A stretch of 64,000 nucleotides of DNA from Glandiceps talaboti (GCF_964340395.1 NC_135556.1:17077642-17141641); one strand, 5' to 3'; counted from the stretch's first letter, positions 1-13,100 are shown. The notes: generated from the sequence alone by a model not told the origin. Numbers and translations: made by a program.

Positions 1-2689
1 GATAGTGATTAGCGCTTTATGACCGCTGGTGATCGTTTCTGGACGGATGTTTCTTCTGTGGATAGCAGTTTCGCAAATAAATGGAATTATCCGACTTTAT
101 TTTACGCAAAGATATTAAGGAGGCGAAGATGCATCCCTTATCACAGTCAGGGGTTTTAGGAGACTATGGTGGATCTTACTTTGTCATTAGTAATTTTGCT
201 CAAATTCATACGTCGGTCTTACTCTATCGATCAAATGTCCATGTTTTAGATATCCCCGTGAAAGATGACTTCTTTGTTTGGTTGCGACATTGCTTAGAGA
301 GCAAACTCTGTGATCGTCATTCTATTTGAACACAGTGATAGTTTTCGATGATGTTGTGTGCACTCGGCGTTAAGATAGAACCATGTAATTATGCCTGACA
401 CTCATGTAAAAACTGTGACCTCATCAGTAAACCTCTCTCTATCTCTATTGGTCATTCGTCGAAGACAGCCAAGTGAAACATCGCTAGTTCGCCCAACTGG
501 AAAACATGATGGCTACATCTCGGCCGTACCTTTATGACTGATTAAACTGAAAACACTCGCTTTCGCTAATTGCATGTGACAAAAACCCAAACCCAGTGAA
601 CCTGAGAGAATATGCTGTTCTTTGGCGAATTTTAACAATATTAGTATTAAGGCCCATCTGTATTGTATTTCTCTTGAAACCGTGAGTATTCTACTCATGC
701 AGTAATGCGCTTCCAACAGTGTGTGTTATGCCGTTAAACGCTGCTGCCCGTCCGGCCAAATACAGACTTTATCTCTCATCTCTTCAGTACTGCACAGAAC
801 GATTAGCCCTTGTATTTGATCTACGTCCGTTTTAAGTACTTACACTGAGCTAAAAACTCGGGACTCAGACTTGCGATGATAGTTTTTTTTTTGCTTACTA
901 GATTATGGTATCCCTACGCATTACGCACGAAAGATGCCCGTTTCGAAGCATCGTAGACTCAAGCGACATGGGAGACTAGTCTTCTCACCCTGTACATTAA
1001 ATATGCAACGCTACTTTCATTGCCTTTGCAAGTTGTCGACAGTTACTAGCAAGTGACGAAGTACCGCTTGAGAGTTGCTTACCTCAGCACACATCATTGA
1101 TCTTTTAATTTGGTTTCTTTAAAACTCAAACCAAAACTTAGAAATACAATCCTACATATTTAGCTAACAGATACCAGAGAGCTGACTTTTCTCAACAACC
1201 TGCATGTTTTCTCCAACTGTGGCATTTTAAAACAAAAGTACGATGTACTTACAATCCCAACCCCAAATGGTGTATGTATTACCCAATGATTCTATTGTTC
1301 CGATTGTTTATTGTGGAGGACACCCATTGTTCAAAATGGGGACTAACATGCTTTACAATTCGTATTGCAACGTTACCATTTCAAATATCTTATCTTATCA
1401 GTCATAAGATGCTACGTTACTTCACAAAACTGAAAACAATACATATTAATAATAACTGCGGACAGATGTATTTAAAACAATCATGGCTTTGAATTCAGCT
1501 TACCATACAAGGCACCATGAAATACGGGGGAATTTGTCGAGTTGTAGTATCGGTGAGAAGTTACGTCAAAGTACACATACACTAAACAGTGGAGTCTTCA
1601 TATAGAGGGCAGGCAGACACGTCACGGGGAAGAATCGAAAATGTAGTTTTAATATAACACCTTAACAATCGCCAATATATGCTGTTCAGTCGATTTTTTT
1701 AAAAACCCGTTGAGTTCTCATTCTGACCCCCTCCCTTCCGTGTGACATTTTTGTACAATATATACACCCCTTGGGCATTATATATATATATTTGTAGCTT
1801 TTGATATGTTGAAGTCGAGCGTTTATTTTACTATAAAGTTTGTTCAGTCGCATCACAATTTGTTATTGACGCTCTGTGGTAACTGACAGGTTCTGCTAGC
1901 TTCTGTCGTCTTTCTCACGTCACAAAAACCGAACATCTAGGTTTGATCAGAGGACGAGTCTCTCTATAGTAACATATATAGGTGTAGGGTATTATAGTAC
2001 TTGCACAGAAACATAAGCTTCAAGTTTACCTCTCCGTTAAAACTACACCTGTAAGATAAATAACGGCAGTCTTGAAGCTTTCAAAATTGATGAGGAACGC
2101 TTTGAAAGGCATCTGGCTGTACTGGCAGTACAATCATTACTACTATTAAATTTGGTGGTGACTCGTAGGCTGGTAGAGCGATGGGAACTCGACAGATTAT
2201 TCAGCATTGGCGCTACAAAACAAACTGTTTTTTATTCAAACCCTTTCATTGTATTCATTACCTCGTGTTGTAATTCGTCATAGTTTAACGATTTTCTCGC
2301 GCTAGGGTTGTAACTCCGTGTTTTTTCATTCGTTCAGTGTGTTTTCATTGCTTCGCCAACCTGTATGAATAGTTCAAACCGAGAAGAAATACATTCGTTT
2401 CGTACAAGTGAAAAATTCGATGATCTTTCTTTATGTGGCTAAAAAAAATTGAAGGAGGGTTAACATTTTGCATTTATTAGCTTTTACTAAGTGTATCGCT
2501 TGTAAGCATTTAACCAGACGACCGACTATTGGCGCAAATTGTCCAGTCGTTTCGTCGGGCGCGGATATTAATTGCTACGGGAGTTTTAAAATGTTACATT
2601 GTGTGTCAGTATTCCCTGGCGTTTCCGTTCATTTGCAATGGTCCACTCGCTGTCCAGTAAGCTTCGTAAAATTATTGCCTTAAAACCGG
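1..2689. other. POU4 upstream flank, no gene recognised
   Basis: This is AT-rich, largely unique DNA upstream of the POU4 gene. The open frames here (up to about 80 codons) have no recognisable domain and look like chance. It contains only short simple sequence, such as a TA run near 1780-1792. It could hold distal enhancers of the POU4 gene, but no specific element can be assigned from sequence alone. Confidence 0.5.
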
Positions 2690-2889
2690 TAACGCGCATG
2701 CGTCGTGACGTCAGCCTATGAATATATGAGAACAGCTGCAGGTGTATTGATGGCAATACAAAGCATTATATTTTCTAAAGGTTTCTTTCCCGTGCACACC
2801 AGTTAACAGAACCATTTTCGATTCGACCCCCTTATCGCGTACACATCTTTGACGAGGGCTGCGCGTCGATTCAGAGTTCTACTGCTGTG
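2690..2889 (+). promoter_or_regulatory. Putative POU4 core promoter and 5' UTR
   Basis: The 200 bp before the start codon hold a perfect cAMP-response element TGACGTCA at 2706-2713, an AT-rich GAATATATG stretch at about 2720-2728 that could act as a weak TATA element, and an E-box CAGCTG at 2733-2738. In the reading frame of the gene, a TAA at 2776-2778 is the last stop before the start codon and no ATG lies between, so the start is well bounded. bHLH proteins of the atonal/achaete-scute type often act upstream of POU4 genes in neurons, which makes the E-box plausible. Function is inferred from motif and position only. Confidence 0.4.
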
Positions 2890-3015
2890 ATGCAAACGAA
2901 GGACCACGTCAGTATGCACCCACCGATACCGGCTACTCCTAAATACGCGCCTCTACACCGTCATCACGATCATAGCTCCGAAATGATGAGAAGACATTGT
3001 ATGTCAAGTGCTGCG
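2890..3015 (+). CDS. POU4: POU4 exon 1
   Basis: Forty-two codons from ATG 2890 to GCG 3013-3015, followed by a consensus donor GTATGT at 3016. The splice point directly after the MMRRHC..SSAA segment is where vertebrate POU4F genes also splice, immediately before the POU-IV box. Confidence 0.88.
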
Positions 3016-4140
3016 GTATGTATATTTATGCACAAGAAATTTTTTTTTTTTAGTTTCTTCTACTTTTACTTGTGTGTTATTTTCATAGCCGAATACCCAC
3101 AACTGATGGAGACTATCACTGTTCACTTTCTCTCTTCACGTTATTTATGTATACACTGTTTCATATTTTATGACCCAAGCTGGAATTTTATTCCTGTTAT
3201 GTGTAGTGTGCTGTCTTATCAGAATTCCCCTCTGACTGTCTTGCATCTATTTGCAATTTCACAGAGCAATATATTCGGCGGATTGGATGATAGCCTACTA
3301 GCACGAGCCGAAGCCTTAGCCGCAGTTGACGCAGTGTCGAAGGGTCCACCGGGTATGAGCTTCAAGAACGACACAGGTTATCCGCACATGAACGGCGGTA
3401 ATATTAATCACCATCATTTGTCAGCGCCTACCTCACGAAGTGTTCATCATGGTTATGACCATGCCGAGTCGTTACTGGGAGATCCTATGTCCATGAGTAT
3501 GTCGACGGCGATGCCGTTGACCAGTATAGGGGACAGCATCACATCTATGGCCATGACGGGAGCCATGACTTCTCATCACCAAAGTCACGTCGGAGTTCCG
3601 CCCGCATCTCACGGTTTGATGGGGCCACATTCAATGATGCCCCATGGTATGACAGACCTCGACACAGACCCACGAGAACTCGAAGCATTCGCCGAACATT
3701 TCAAACAACGCCGTATCAAACTTGGTGTGACACAGGCCGATGTTGGGAATGCGCTAGGCAACCTCAAATTGCCAGGTGTTGGCTCACTCAGTCAGAGCAC
3801 AATTTGCCGATTCGAATCGTTGACACTAAGCCATAATAACATGATAGCATTGAAGCCTATACTTAGTGCCTGGCTTGAAGAAGCCGAGAAATCTGCCAAA
3901 AGTAAAGAGAAAAACCCCGATATTTTCAGCAACGGCGAAAAGAAACGTAAACGTACAAGCATTGCCGCACCCGAGAAACGATCATTGGAGGCGTATTTTG
4001 CAGTGCAACCGAGACCATCCAGTGAAAAAATTGCCGCAATAGCAGAGAAGTTGGATCTTAAGAAAAATGTCGTCAGGGTTTGGTTCTGCAATCAAAGACA
4101 AAAACAGAAGAGGATGAAATTCTCAGCACAAGGAAGGTGA
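2890..4140 (+). CDS. POU4: POU class 4 homeodomain transcription factor (Brn3/unc-86 family), two exons
   Basis: Sequence-specific nuclear transcription factor; family members specify sensory and other neurons. The coding sequence is join(2890-3015, 3265-4140), giving 333 residues with a phase-0 intron. Exon 1 encodes the short N terminus (residues 1-42), including MHPPIPATPKYAPLH and the MMRRHC motif that ends exon 1 in this family. Exon 2 opens with the POU-IV box SNIFGGLDDSLLARAEALAA (from residue 43). A Met/His/Ser-rich linker follows, then the POU-specific domain (about 177-251, from DPRELEAFAEHFKQRR) and the homeodomain (about 268-327). Helix 3 of the homeodomain contains WFCNQRQ, with Trp at 315. 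The 20 residues from RKRTSIAAPEKRSLEAYFAV are the class IV form. The protein ends at R333 just after the homeodomain, as usual in the class. ATG 2890 is chosen because it is the first in-frame ATG after an upstream stop, and because the MHPP segment aligns internally in relatives, so an upstream Met is expected. The paralogue number is not assigned. Confidence 0.96.
   Translation: MQTKDHVSMHPPIPATPKYAPLHRHHDHSSEMMRRHCMSSAAVCIFMHKKFFFFSFFYFYLCVIFIAEYPQLMETITVHFLSSRYLCIHCFIFYDPSWNFIPVMCSVLSYQNSPLTVLHLFAISQSNIFGGLDDSLLARAEALAAVDAVSKGPPGMSFKNDTGYPHMNGGNINHHHLSAPTSRSVHHGYDHAESLLGDPMSMSMSTAMPLTSIGDSITSMAMTGAMTSHHQSHVGVPPASHGLMGPHSMMPHGMTDLDTDPRELEAFAEHFKQRRIKLGVTQADVGNALGNLKLPGVGSLSQSTICRFESLTLSHNNMIALKPILSAWLEEAEKSAKSKEKNPDIFSNGEKKRKRTSIAAPEKRSLEAYFAVQPRPSSEKIAAIAEKLDLKKNVVRVWFCNQRQKQKRMKFSAQGR
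3016..3264 (+). other. POU4 intron 1 (249 bp, open in frame)
   Basis: A GT-AG intron (donor GTATGT, acceptor ATTTCACAG ending at 3264) whose length is a multiple of three and which has no in-frame stop. Unspliced RNA would therefore encode 83 extra residues between exon 1 and the POU-IV box. The stretch is rich in Phe, Tyr and Cys, unlike either flanking exon, and interrupts a conserved junction, so it is read as intron. Confidence 0.85.
3265..4140 (+). CDS. POU4: POU4 exon 2 (POU-IV box, POU-specific domain, homeodomain)
   Basis: Encodes residues 43-333 and the TGA stop at 4138-4140. Both DNA-binding domains lie in this single exon, the usual layout for POU4 genes. The basic run KKRKR at residues 268-272 starts the homeodomain and likely doubles as a nuclear localisation signal. 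Confidence 0.95.
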   Translation, partial: SNIFGGLDDSLLARAEALAAVDAVSKGPPGMSFKNDTGYPHMNGGNINHHHLSAPTSRSVHHGYDHAESLLGDPMSMSMSTAMPLTSIGDSITSMAMTGAMTSHHQSHVGVPPASHGLMGPHSMMPHGMTDLDTDPRELEAFAEHFKQRRIKLGVTQADVGNALGNLKLPGVGSLSQSTICRFESLTLSHNNMIALKPILSAWLEEAEKSAKSKEKNPDIFSNGEKKRKRTSIAAPEKRSLEAYFAVQPRPSSEKIAAIAEKLDLKKNVVRVWFCNQRQKQKRMKFSAQGR

Positions 4141-5640
4141 CGGGCTTGAACAAAAACTTTGATCATGAGAAAAAACACTGTCCGAAAAAAACCTATATTG
4201 AAGCTTTGAGGAGCGTAGCACCAGACGCCACTAGAGATCAGGACGCAGTTGTTGAACGCTGCTGGTGCGGTATTGTAATATTTCTGTAACGTTTTCATTG
4301 ACTGACATTGCTGTGATATTGTCGTATTTTTTATGAGTTTGGCACTCCTTTTTGTAAAAAAAAAATGGTGCAGTATTTAAGTATTCTTTGAGAAACTTTA
4401 TAATTTATAAGAAAGGCTATAATATATTTTATAATTTTTATTTACTTCGCGCACAAAAAAAGGATGAACTGACACGGGCATGGTACGATGTGGGTGGAAT
4501 GAGGGACACTTGTCACTTTCTAGTATGGCGCACTTTCGACCATCCCTTTGACGAAGCCTATAAAGTGTGCATAAAGAAAACACGTTAAGCGGGACAGTTG
4601 AATACAGAACGGTGTGTTGACAATAGAGGCCATCTTCACTGCCTGACTAACAATAGATTATCGACTAGGAGAGAACACGGCCAGTGAAATCTTAATCCGT
4701 ATGTAGATTTTGAAACTCTTCAGGATTATCGAAATCCGACTAGATCGACTATAATGATATGTTTACACAGAGGTCGTGAAATGAGAATGTCATATCATTC
4801 CGTAGAATGTACGTATGTTTTTTTTTCCAAAACAGTGAACGTCTAGACTAGTCTAAGAGCAGAAAATACTATTTCCCGTAATCTGTTAACACAACCAACG
4901 ATCTCATTCATCACGGCCGCCAATGTACCAAAATTACCTTAAATATTGCAGTGATAGTGTTATTAAGGGGTTTCATATGTTACTTATAAGTGAATTGGTA
5001 TGCTATATTAGCCCGATCGTTCACTTTAATGAGTGTGTGTGTGTAGTAGCTTATCGTACGATGGGACATCATTTTGTAGTTCTCATTTTCATTGATAAAA
5101 CATAACAGCAGACGACATCAGAATTTTTACATTTTGAATACGAGCATCCCACATCACGTTATGTGAACCAGTGTTAGGAATTTTACTGCTTGCTTTTTTG
5201 TACAGTATACATGTTTTCTTTTTCTTTCTTTTTTTTCGCTATGAAAGTGTGCCTACAGCAGGCGGATTCACCAATTCCGATGGGGGTTTTCACGACTTTG
5301 GCAACCAAGCGGAGCCAATTATTTTTGCCTACTCCGTAGTAGATAAAGGGTAATTTATCAGTGACACAGTCTTGCTGGCTGCATCCTTGAAAATTCAACT
5401 ATAACATATCATAATACTATCCACAATTCCATATTATATTTATACAAGGGTGATTTTCTGGACCAAGATAAAAAAGAGTGATTTTTTCAAATTTTGTCTG
5501 TATATAATCCTTATTACGATTGCCATACGTATTATCGTTAGTGTGTGCGTGTTGCTTTTTTTTCCTGTTGGCTTTCCTATCACGGTAAAAGGCCAATGCT
5601 GTTGGTTCGATAATAAATATAACAATATTATGTTGTAAAC
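4141..5640 (+). other. POU4 3' flank, probable 3' UTR
   Basis: AT-rich sequence after the POU4 stop codon. The first canonical AATAAA polyadenylation signal I find downstream is at 5612-5617, which would give a 3' UTR of about 1.5 kb. A pyrimidine-rich stretch at 5210-5238 precedes a short open segment, but no conserved exon is recognisable. The UTR end is inferred. Confidence 0.35.
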
Positions 5641-8600
5641 GTAAGAAACGAGTGTATTGACTAGAGTTGGCACAAACACGTGTTTTCGTAATGGGTTACA
5701 TTTAGCCCATTATGGTAGCCATTAGGCCGTGCATGCGTTCCCCTATTACTATAGTACCATACCCTACCACTTTATAGTATAACCAGAAACACTTTACAAG
5801 TGTGACACGGCATTGCCTTCTTGTCTTTAAAATCGTTAACTTCGTCTATTTTTTGTCCACAACAAGGTCAGTTTTGGTAAGGCACGCGAGTCTGCAAACA
5901 TAGGAAACCTGGAGTGATTAATCATGTATTGAAATGAATGTTCAACACTAATTGCCTTCACTGAAATTAGTATAAGACTCGTGCTGTACACTAAACGATA
6001 TTCTTTCTGTTTCGACCTTTTGACTTGCTGACAACCCTGTCTTAGAAAAAAAAATAGAGAGAAGGAGAGAGAAAGTCGTTAAATTTGAACCGATGTTGTT
6101 GACAATGTTGGGTCTATTGTATATAATCTATATAGTAGTACTAGTAGTAAGGTGGTGTTGCAATGAAGCCTTACGGCTTTCTATAAAAGTTGGCCTTCCG
6201 TTTGCCATGCTCTACTCTTTCCTGTTGGTTTTTAGATGCATCATGCATTGGGGCCCCCATGGGATATCAGCAACACAAAACAAAATCCAACCTAGTAATA
6301 TATTGCAGTGTTTAGCCATCAAAATAATTAATTAAGTTAACGTGAGAAAGGTCACACATGCAAATTACTTCATGATATATATATACATGTATAATTAACA
6401 TCAGCTTCTTGGTAGATATGGGGAGAAAAATTAAAAAACTGAGAAAAAAAGGGGAGGAAATTTATTACCAGAAAGCTTTTAAAATACACAACAATAATGG
6501 CTTCTACTAAAGGTACTACAGGTGGAGAATAGTCAACAAGAGAGCTGAAATTACTTTATGTCCGGTAAAATTGTTCTTTGGTCGGATATGTGCATTGGTA
6601 ATGATGAGTCATTGAGTGATCACTTGTTCGTTTCTTCTATTTATATTATCTTGTAAGAGGAAGTAGCAGAACACGGGATAGTTTTGAAAACACGACGGTT
6701 ATCAAGGTATGATTGGCAAAACAGCAACGGGATCGTAGAGAAAGGACGCTATCAATTAACCCTACTATGCCGTAGGGGGCAAGGATATGGCTAATAATGG
6801 CTGCCACTGGGATAGGTACCTACCCAGGGGACAAGGCTCTTCCCCACGGTTGGCTCACAAACATGGGTATCAACTTGAAAACATCACTTTGCTCTATGCG
6901 CGTAAAAGCTGGTGAAAGCGCTTTAAAAGGTTTATTTAGTCAATTATAGTGGAAGAGAGAGATCCTTATCGATGTGAATGCATTGGCGTAACCCCAGCAG
7001 CTTTGCTACAAGAAGGTACATTTAACTTGTTTGAAAGGACGCGTGTCCAGTTTGCAAAGCGGCACACTCACTCGAACTATTATCACTGAGTTTGTGTATA
7101 ACAACAACGGGCGGCAGCCAGTGTGCAGCGTGCAACGCTCGCATCTTGTCTTTGCTGCGGAACTTATCGAGATCGACTCCACTGTGCTATTCCCCTAGGG
7201 CCGCTTTCAAGCTCACTGTATTTGGGTATGCTGAATCAGTTAATATGAAAACATTAGTACATATGTCTATGTATTCCAGTACACATGCTTTGTGTAGGGG
7301 ACACATGATTGCAAACGCACTACTTAACCAATCCACCACGCTGAGTAGTACGTCTATATTAAGTCAATCCGGAGTGGTGTCCCAAAACGCCATCAACATG
7401 CACGAAAAACCTCTCAAACAGGTGTGTGTCTCTGAATAAAAAGCCCTAGAAGCGCAATAATAAATATTTGTATGGACACTAGTTAAAAGTTCAAATAGTT
7501 AGATAATGTATTTTGTAAATATACTGAAGTAAAAGAGACTAATGCCTAAGCATCGCACCTGCTTCCGTTTCAAAATTTGTGCTTCCATAAACAGTGATAA
7601 TGTTATTCATTAAATGTCATCTTCAACGGATTAGCAATAATAGAGGCCGTAATTCCTGTCAACTATATTACAAAGCTTACAAGAACGTGTAATAGACCAG
7701 AAATGCTAACATCATCTTTCACTCACAGTCTAATACCATTGTGCACAGCTATCAAAACACAATAGGCAGAGGTATACCTACTTCCATAAAACACACAATT
7801 TATATCACAAAAGTGTCTACTTTATGTTTTAATGCTTACTCTTAAACTACTTATAAAACATTCAAAATAAACCCTCAATTTCGCCAGGTTCGCGACATGA
7901 TATATATTATGACTCTCACATTCAAAAAATCAATTCGTTATCCTCTCATCGTTGAAGTAATTCAAGGAGATATCAAAGGAATATTTGTGCGTTTCTCTTA
8001 AAATATCTTCACATTATATATATATATGTGTATAAACGGTGCAACCTGAATTTTGTTGAAATATTGACGAAGATAAAGCATAAGCTTATTAGTGAAAAAT
8101 TTCAGAGAAAAATGTGTATGAGAAAGAGATATAAAGTTTGCTTGTAGTACGATTGAATTTAAATGGCTGTACCGTTTTAACAGTCATTGCAAGCAGCACA
8201 GGGACTCGGAGGAACTCATACAATTACAATATTATTGACTGAAGCCATAGTTTGAAAACCTACACACTCAATGAGAGTCAATATATGTAAACAGTAAAAG
8301 CAAACACTGACTTATAAGAATAGATCTTGAATAATCAGTATCAATAACCAAACTACATCACTCAAAACACGAAAATTACATTCTGATGAACTCCGAAAAA
8401 ATATTCAGTGCCGGCCGCGCCATCAGTGTCACTTTGATTCAGTAGAACATATGTAGTGCCGCTATACTGTCACCACGTCAACAGTATTTTGATGTCTGTA
8501 CGTCGCTTTAGCGCTGTTAGCTTTGACATTCAGAGCAGCTTACTATCACTGCTCGATTGTGGACAGAGATAAAATGCATTGACGGTGATAAGGTCACAGG

Positions 8601-9937
8601 CAGTCATTTCATCGCCTAGTCACTGTAGACTTTCACCAACTATTGAAGGATTTTGGGTCGTCTCAACGGTGCTGTAGCTCAGTATTTATCAACCCTAGTC
8701 ACGTTGTAAGGAGACTGATTACTGAAACAGGGCGACCAACCGGTATGCGATTCCAATTCTACAGGGTGTTAATAAACACAAAGATGACTGTAAAACCCAG
8801 AGCTCATCTTTCCTATTTTTAATGACAAAACCAACAATCTTTGTGATTGATTAGAAGACATGTCGTTGCTAAAACACGCCCGAACATCTACACTTCATTT
8901 GCGTACGTTACTACCAAGTTTGTCGACACGTAGCTGGGTTTGTTGTACCACCGAAGGTCTCAGCGCAACATTCTGCACCTACCAATAAAATTAATGAAAC
9001 CAGTGGAGATCAGTTACAATTATATAATTGCTAACATTTTAACCTTATTATTAATATAATTGGCTCACCACTAAAAGAGTTGAACGATGCGGAAATCTCG
9101 TTGTCATGGATAAATTCATAATTTATTTTGAAATGATGACTAAAGCTTCTGCAATAATCGCATCAATGTATTACTTCGTTCCCATATGACCGTGTTTCTC
9201 TTTTCAAAAATGGAAATATGTACTTTATGGAAAACATACAGGAAATGAAATGTACATCATGTCCATTGCTTCACTCATAACAATAACGTTGTTAAACTCG
9301 CGATAACATAGCACATTTAGTAACTGCCCCCCCCCCCCCCCCATGTCTTCAAATATTCACATCATACGCAAACACAACCTGGATCAATTGTCATTTGTTG
9401 AATATCGACCAGTTTAGGTGTTTCGCTGGTTTGACTTAACGATTTTACACATCAGCAGGTACCTTTGCTCCAACTTACAATTTACTATCTCAAAAATTAA
9501 TACTTTCAAATACATATAGATTGTACTTGACAAAATTCGATTATTTCAATATTAAATTCATCGTCGGGTCAAGTAGGGTTAAACTTGTCTCGGGATGTTT
9601 CCTAACTCATATTAAAAAATGATCATCAGCCACGCTTTGAAATATTCACGTTCATTAATTTTTATTTGGTAAATAATGATATTCTGATCTGAATGATTGG
9701 TAATCTTTTCATCACAGGTCAAAATTTTATTGGATATTGGCAGATGTTTACGACTGTGCATTCTAAAATATTGAAACAATTGACGTTAGCCATGCAGAGG
9801 TCAAAGGTTCAAGGGGCAAATACAAGCATCACATCATCTTGAATGATTACATACAGAATTTTGTCATTTCTTTAAAATTTAATTAAATTGATTCCTGTAA
9901 TAGTTTCTAATTATGTGCTGGTTTGATTTCATAGGGA
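5641..9937. other. Intergenic, no gene recognised
   Basis: AT-rich unique sequence. It contains a C homopolymer at about 9328-9342, and the longest open frame is 115 codons (7092-7439, +) with no recognisable domain and no supporting splice context. It may contain regulatory DNA for POU4. Confidence 0.45.
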
Positions 9938-10178
9938 ACACACACACACACACACACACAAGCGCGCGCACCCACGTGCACACACACACACACATACATA
10001 CACCTATACATACATACATACATACATACATACATACATACATACATACATACATACATACATACATACATGCGTTCGTACGTACATGCATGCATATAAG
10101 CACGCAGGCAGGCATGCATGCATGCATGCATGCATGCATACATACGTACATACATACAGACAGACAGACAGACAGACG
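9938..10178. repeat. Compound microsatellite (CA)n-(TACA)n-(GCAT)n-(CAGA)n
   Basis: A CA dinucleotide run passes into TACA repeats, then GCAT/GCAG repeats, then CAGA repeats. All apparent open frames here, on both strands, are translations of the repeat (Tyr-Val-Cys-Met or Ile-His-Thr-Tyr periodicity). Confidence 0.95.
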
Positions 10179-13100
10179 TTGTTATTCATTCTTATGACAG
10201 TTGGGCATTCAAAATGTAGTTTCTATCGATAATGCATTCTTTCAACAAAACACGTCAAGCAAATGATCCGTAAATTTCAACTCCGATCCGGCATGAAATT
10301 TCAACACTGCACACCTGTTCAATAACGTACAACACAAAACACCATTTTCTAACATATATACACACTCTTACGCACCCTTTCACGACAGACATTCAAGCCA
10401 GATTTCTGTTCACTTATTTTTGTCAATGAGTTATTGCAATTTTCTGTAATCTGCAATAATATCACAATTTATTCCGATTTGCTGTCTTTTTTTATCAACC
10501 ATCTTGATTGAGTTTTACGAGACTGTTTGCATGTTTGCATATATTACACAATTGTCAATTGAAAACATTCATGAAAGCTGTCATTAGGGATAAAAAATGT
10601 AACAAAGCGATTCGGTGAAACTATAATGTATTGTCTGGATATCTAATCTCACTACTCATGGTGAATTTCATTTACATAAGTTAAAAAACGCGTCTGAAGT
10701 AGAAAGGGGAAGCACCTGACCTATTTGTACAGATGAATAATAAAAATTCACTTTATTTGAGAATGTTTGAGCTTAAACCAGACAATTAGTAAGGAACAAT
10801 GAAGAGAAATAACTCAAAACAAATCATCTGCGATGACCGATTCCAACCTGAAAGGGAGGTTGGAAAAAAAAGGATGGAAATTATGAAGTGATGTGATTTT
10901 GGTGTAGACTGTACATTGTACTCTCCAATGAAGTGATTTAGTTTCAAATCAAATCAATTAATGATGTTTGTATAGATTTAAATAGAATGATATTCAGCAA
11001 TTACGTGGGCTAATTTTCTCGTCTTCGTTAAAATGATATGACCATTCAAATCAGAGTGAGACGAGACTACCGGCAGACAAACAATTAAAGTTATCCTTCT
11101 CGATCATGGTGTCAAGTCATGATAAAAGTCTGGTCGGAGCTCGTGAAATGAGATACATTGCAGAGACGAGGAATTTTTCCCATTCAAAATTTATGCAATT
11201 TATGAAATTACCGAACTGACGGCGAGGCTTGCGGCAATATGCATATATCCAGAGCCCTTCTAGGCCCAATCAATGGTGAAGACTCAGCAATATTGCTTGC
11301 ATTGGTGAACAAAGAACTCATTCGTCGTGTGCCGACATGTGCTTCTATCCGTTTTACCCAACACCTGAACAGCTACGGTGTACTTGAATAATTCAAGTTT
11401 ATAAATTTCTCAATCAAATTAATAAGTGGAAACAAATTTAAAGGCAATTCGTCTATCTGTGCGATATTGTCTTGTTTTGTTAATTATTAAAATTCTATTT
11501 AGTGAAGCCAATGCCCGCCAGGCTGTCCATGGCGGTATGTGGAATTCCACAAAGAAGCGACCTTAAGTCATCACCGCTTTCTTTTTTACGTTTCAATCTT
11601 GGCTCCCAGAAATAAATGCATTTTAATTATCTCTTGAGTTGTTTCATTCATTCCTTAATTGGCGATACTGCCAAAATTTAGGACAAAACCTTCTGTTTTC
11701 ATCTTTTGATATGCTTGAATGCATATACAGTGAACAGAGCTGCAGCCGACCACATCTTGTGAATAATATTTGTCTGAATGATGCTTACAACTATCACACA
11801 ATCAAGTTGTTGCCGAAATTTTTTAAACAAAAGTTTGGGGATATTTACACCCGTTTTCCCGCCCTTCTTTTTGTTTATAACAGAGAAATCGCAGGACTTC
11901 AGTTCTAACGAGTTTTAAAACCGGTCTATAATAAATAAATGCGTGCATCGTCCGCTGTCATTCATGAATTTTCTGCATGTTAGCGGAACTATTCAAAATA
12001 ATACATTTTTTTGGTCCCATCCAACTTTGTTCCGATTTTTGGACTTGTGCCAAGTTTTTAAGTCATAAATTATTCTACTCTTGACGATTTCTAGAAGAAA
12101 AAAATTGCTGAAAACTGCAACTCTGTTTAGTTTATTAACAGAAAATAATTTCAAATAATCTTCGCGTAAGTAATGATATTGGGTCATAAAGGCAAAGAAA
12201 AAATTAAGGGCAATTGTTGAACGGAAACAAGATTGCTTGCAGCGGGATTCGGGAGTGTAATGGTTTCCCTTTATATTCATTCACTTCCGTAGATGTGTCC
12301 AAGTAATACTGTCATTTGAATGAATTCACCGTACAACGATTCTTTCAGCGTTGTACATGCTTTGAACATGACAGCAAGGAGTCGGTTATAACCTTGAGTT
12401 CTAGTCAAACACCTGCACTATCTAAGCTATCTTTTTTATATCTCTGTAAACCTAAAATATAGGTAAATCTATTTCTTTGAAATACTACCAATATTGGGAT
12501 TGGCCATTTGCTTTTAATTTACAAACTACCATATTGGCAGAGTTACACTTACGAAGCAGATTGGCCATTTTTGAAATCCAAAATGGAGTCACTGAAATAT
12601 TTGTTTTAAATCATGTATTATTATGATGCATTTTATACATATTCACGTGAGTGTTTTTGTTATGAAAGATAGTTAACCAGTTTAATATACATTCATATAT
12701 ATATATCGGTTGTATGAATAACCATCGACATGAATTAAGATGAGTTTTGGGAAGCGATAAAAGCTGAAGACAAAAAGCAAAACTCAAAACTACACCATTT
12801 CAAATATCTTTCATCATCTCGTTCTTGCTTTGGGGGTATATCTGCTTCAACCCGACCATTTCTAAATTAAGCAATAGTTGCTAAGCAACTTGATATGCCG
12901 AAATCGCTTTTGCTGAAGAATCGTATGAGGCGAAAACCTGCGTAGTTGTTTGACAAATTACCCACCGAGGGAATTAAACCTTGTTGATTTTAGAAGCATG
13001 TCAACCCATAGTAGAGCCGACATTCAGCTTAGCCCACGGGTATCGTACAGACATTATGCTATCAAGTGAAAGCCAAAATTAAACCTTGGAAATATCTCTT

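Noticed and set aside
3792-4091. Antisense frame over the POU domains
   Set aside because: A shadow of the conserved POU4 coding exon.
5878-5888. TAAGGCACGCG, identical to the first 11 bases of miR-124
   Set aside because: The following bases diverge and the upstream sequence cannot form the miR-124 hairpin arm. The match is probably chance, despite the interesting position downstream of a neuronal gene.
6358-6365. Octamer ATGCAAAT as a POU autoregulatory site (another at 47543-47550)
   Set aside because: An 8-mer is expected a few times by chance in 64 kb of AT-rich DNA. No clustering or conservation evidence is available.
7092-7439. 115-codon frame downstream of POU4
   Set aside because: No recognisable domain or splice context, and no ATG start (begins at an alternative codon).
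8381-8401. CTGATGA...GAAA as a second hammerhead
   Set aside because: The intervening bases cannot form stem II, and there is no stem I partner.
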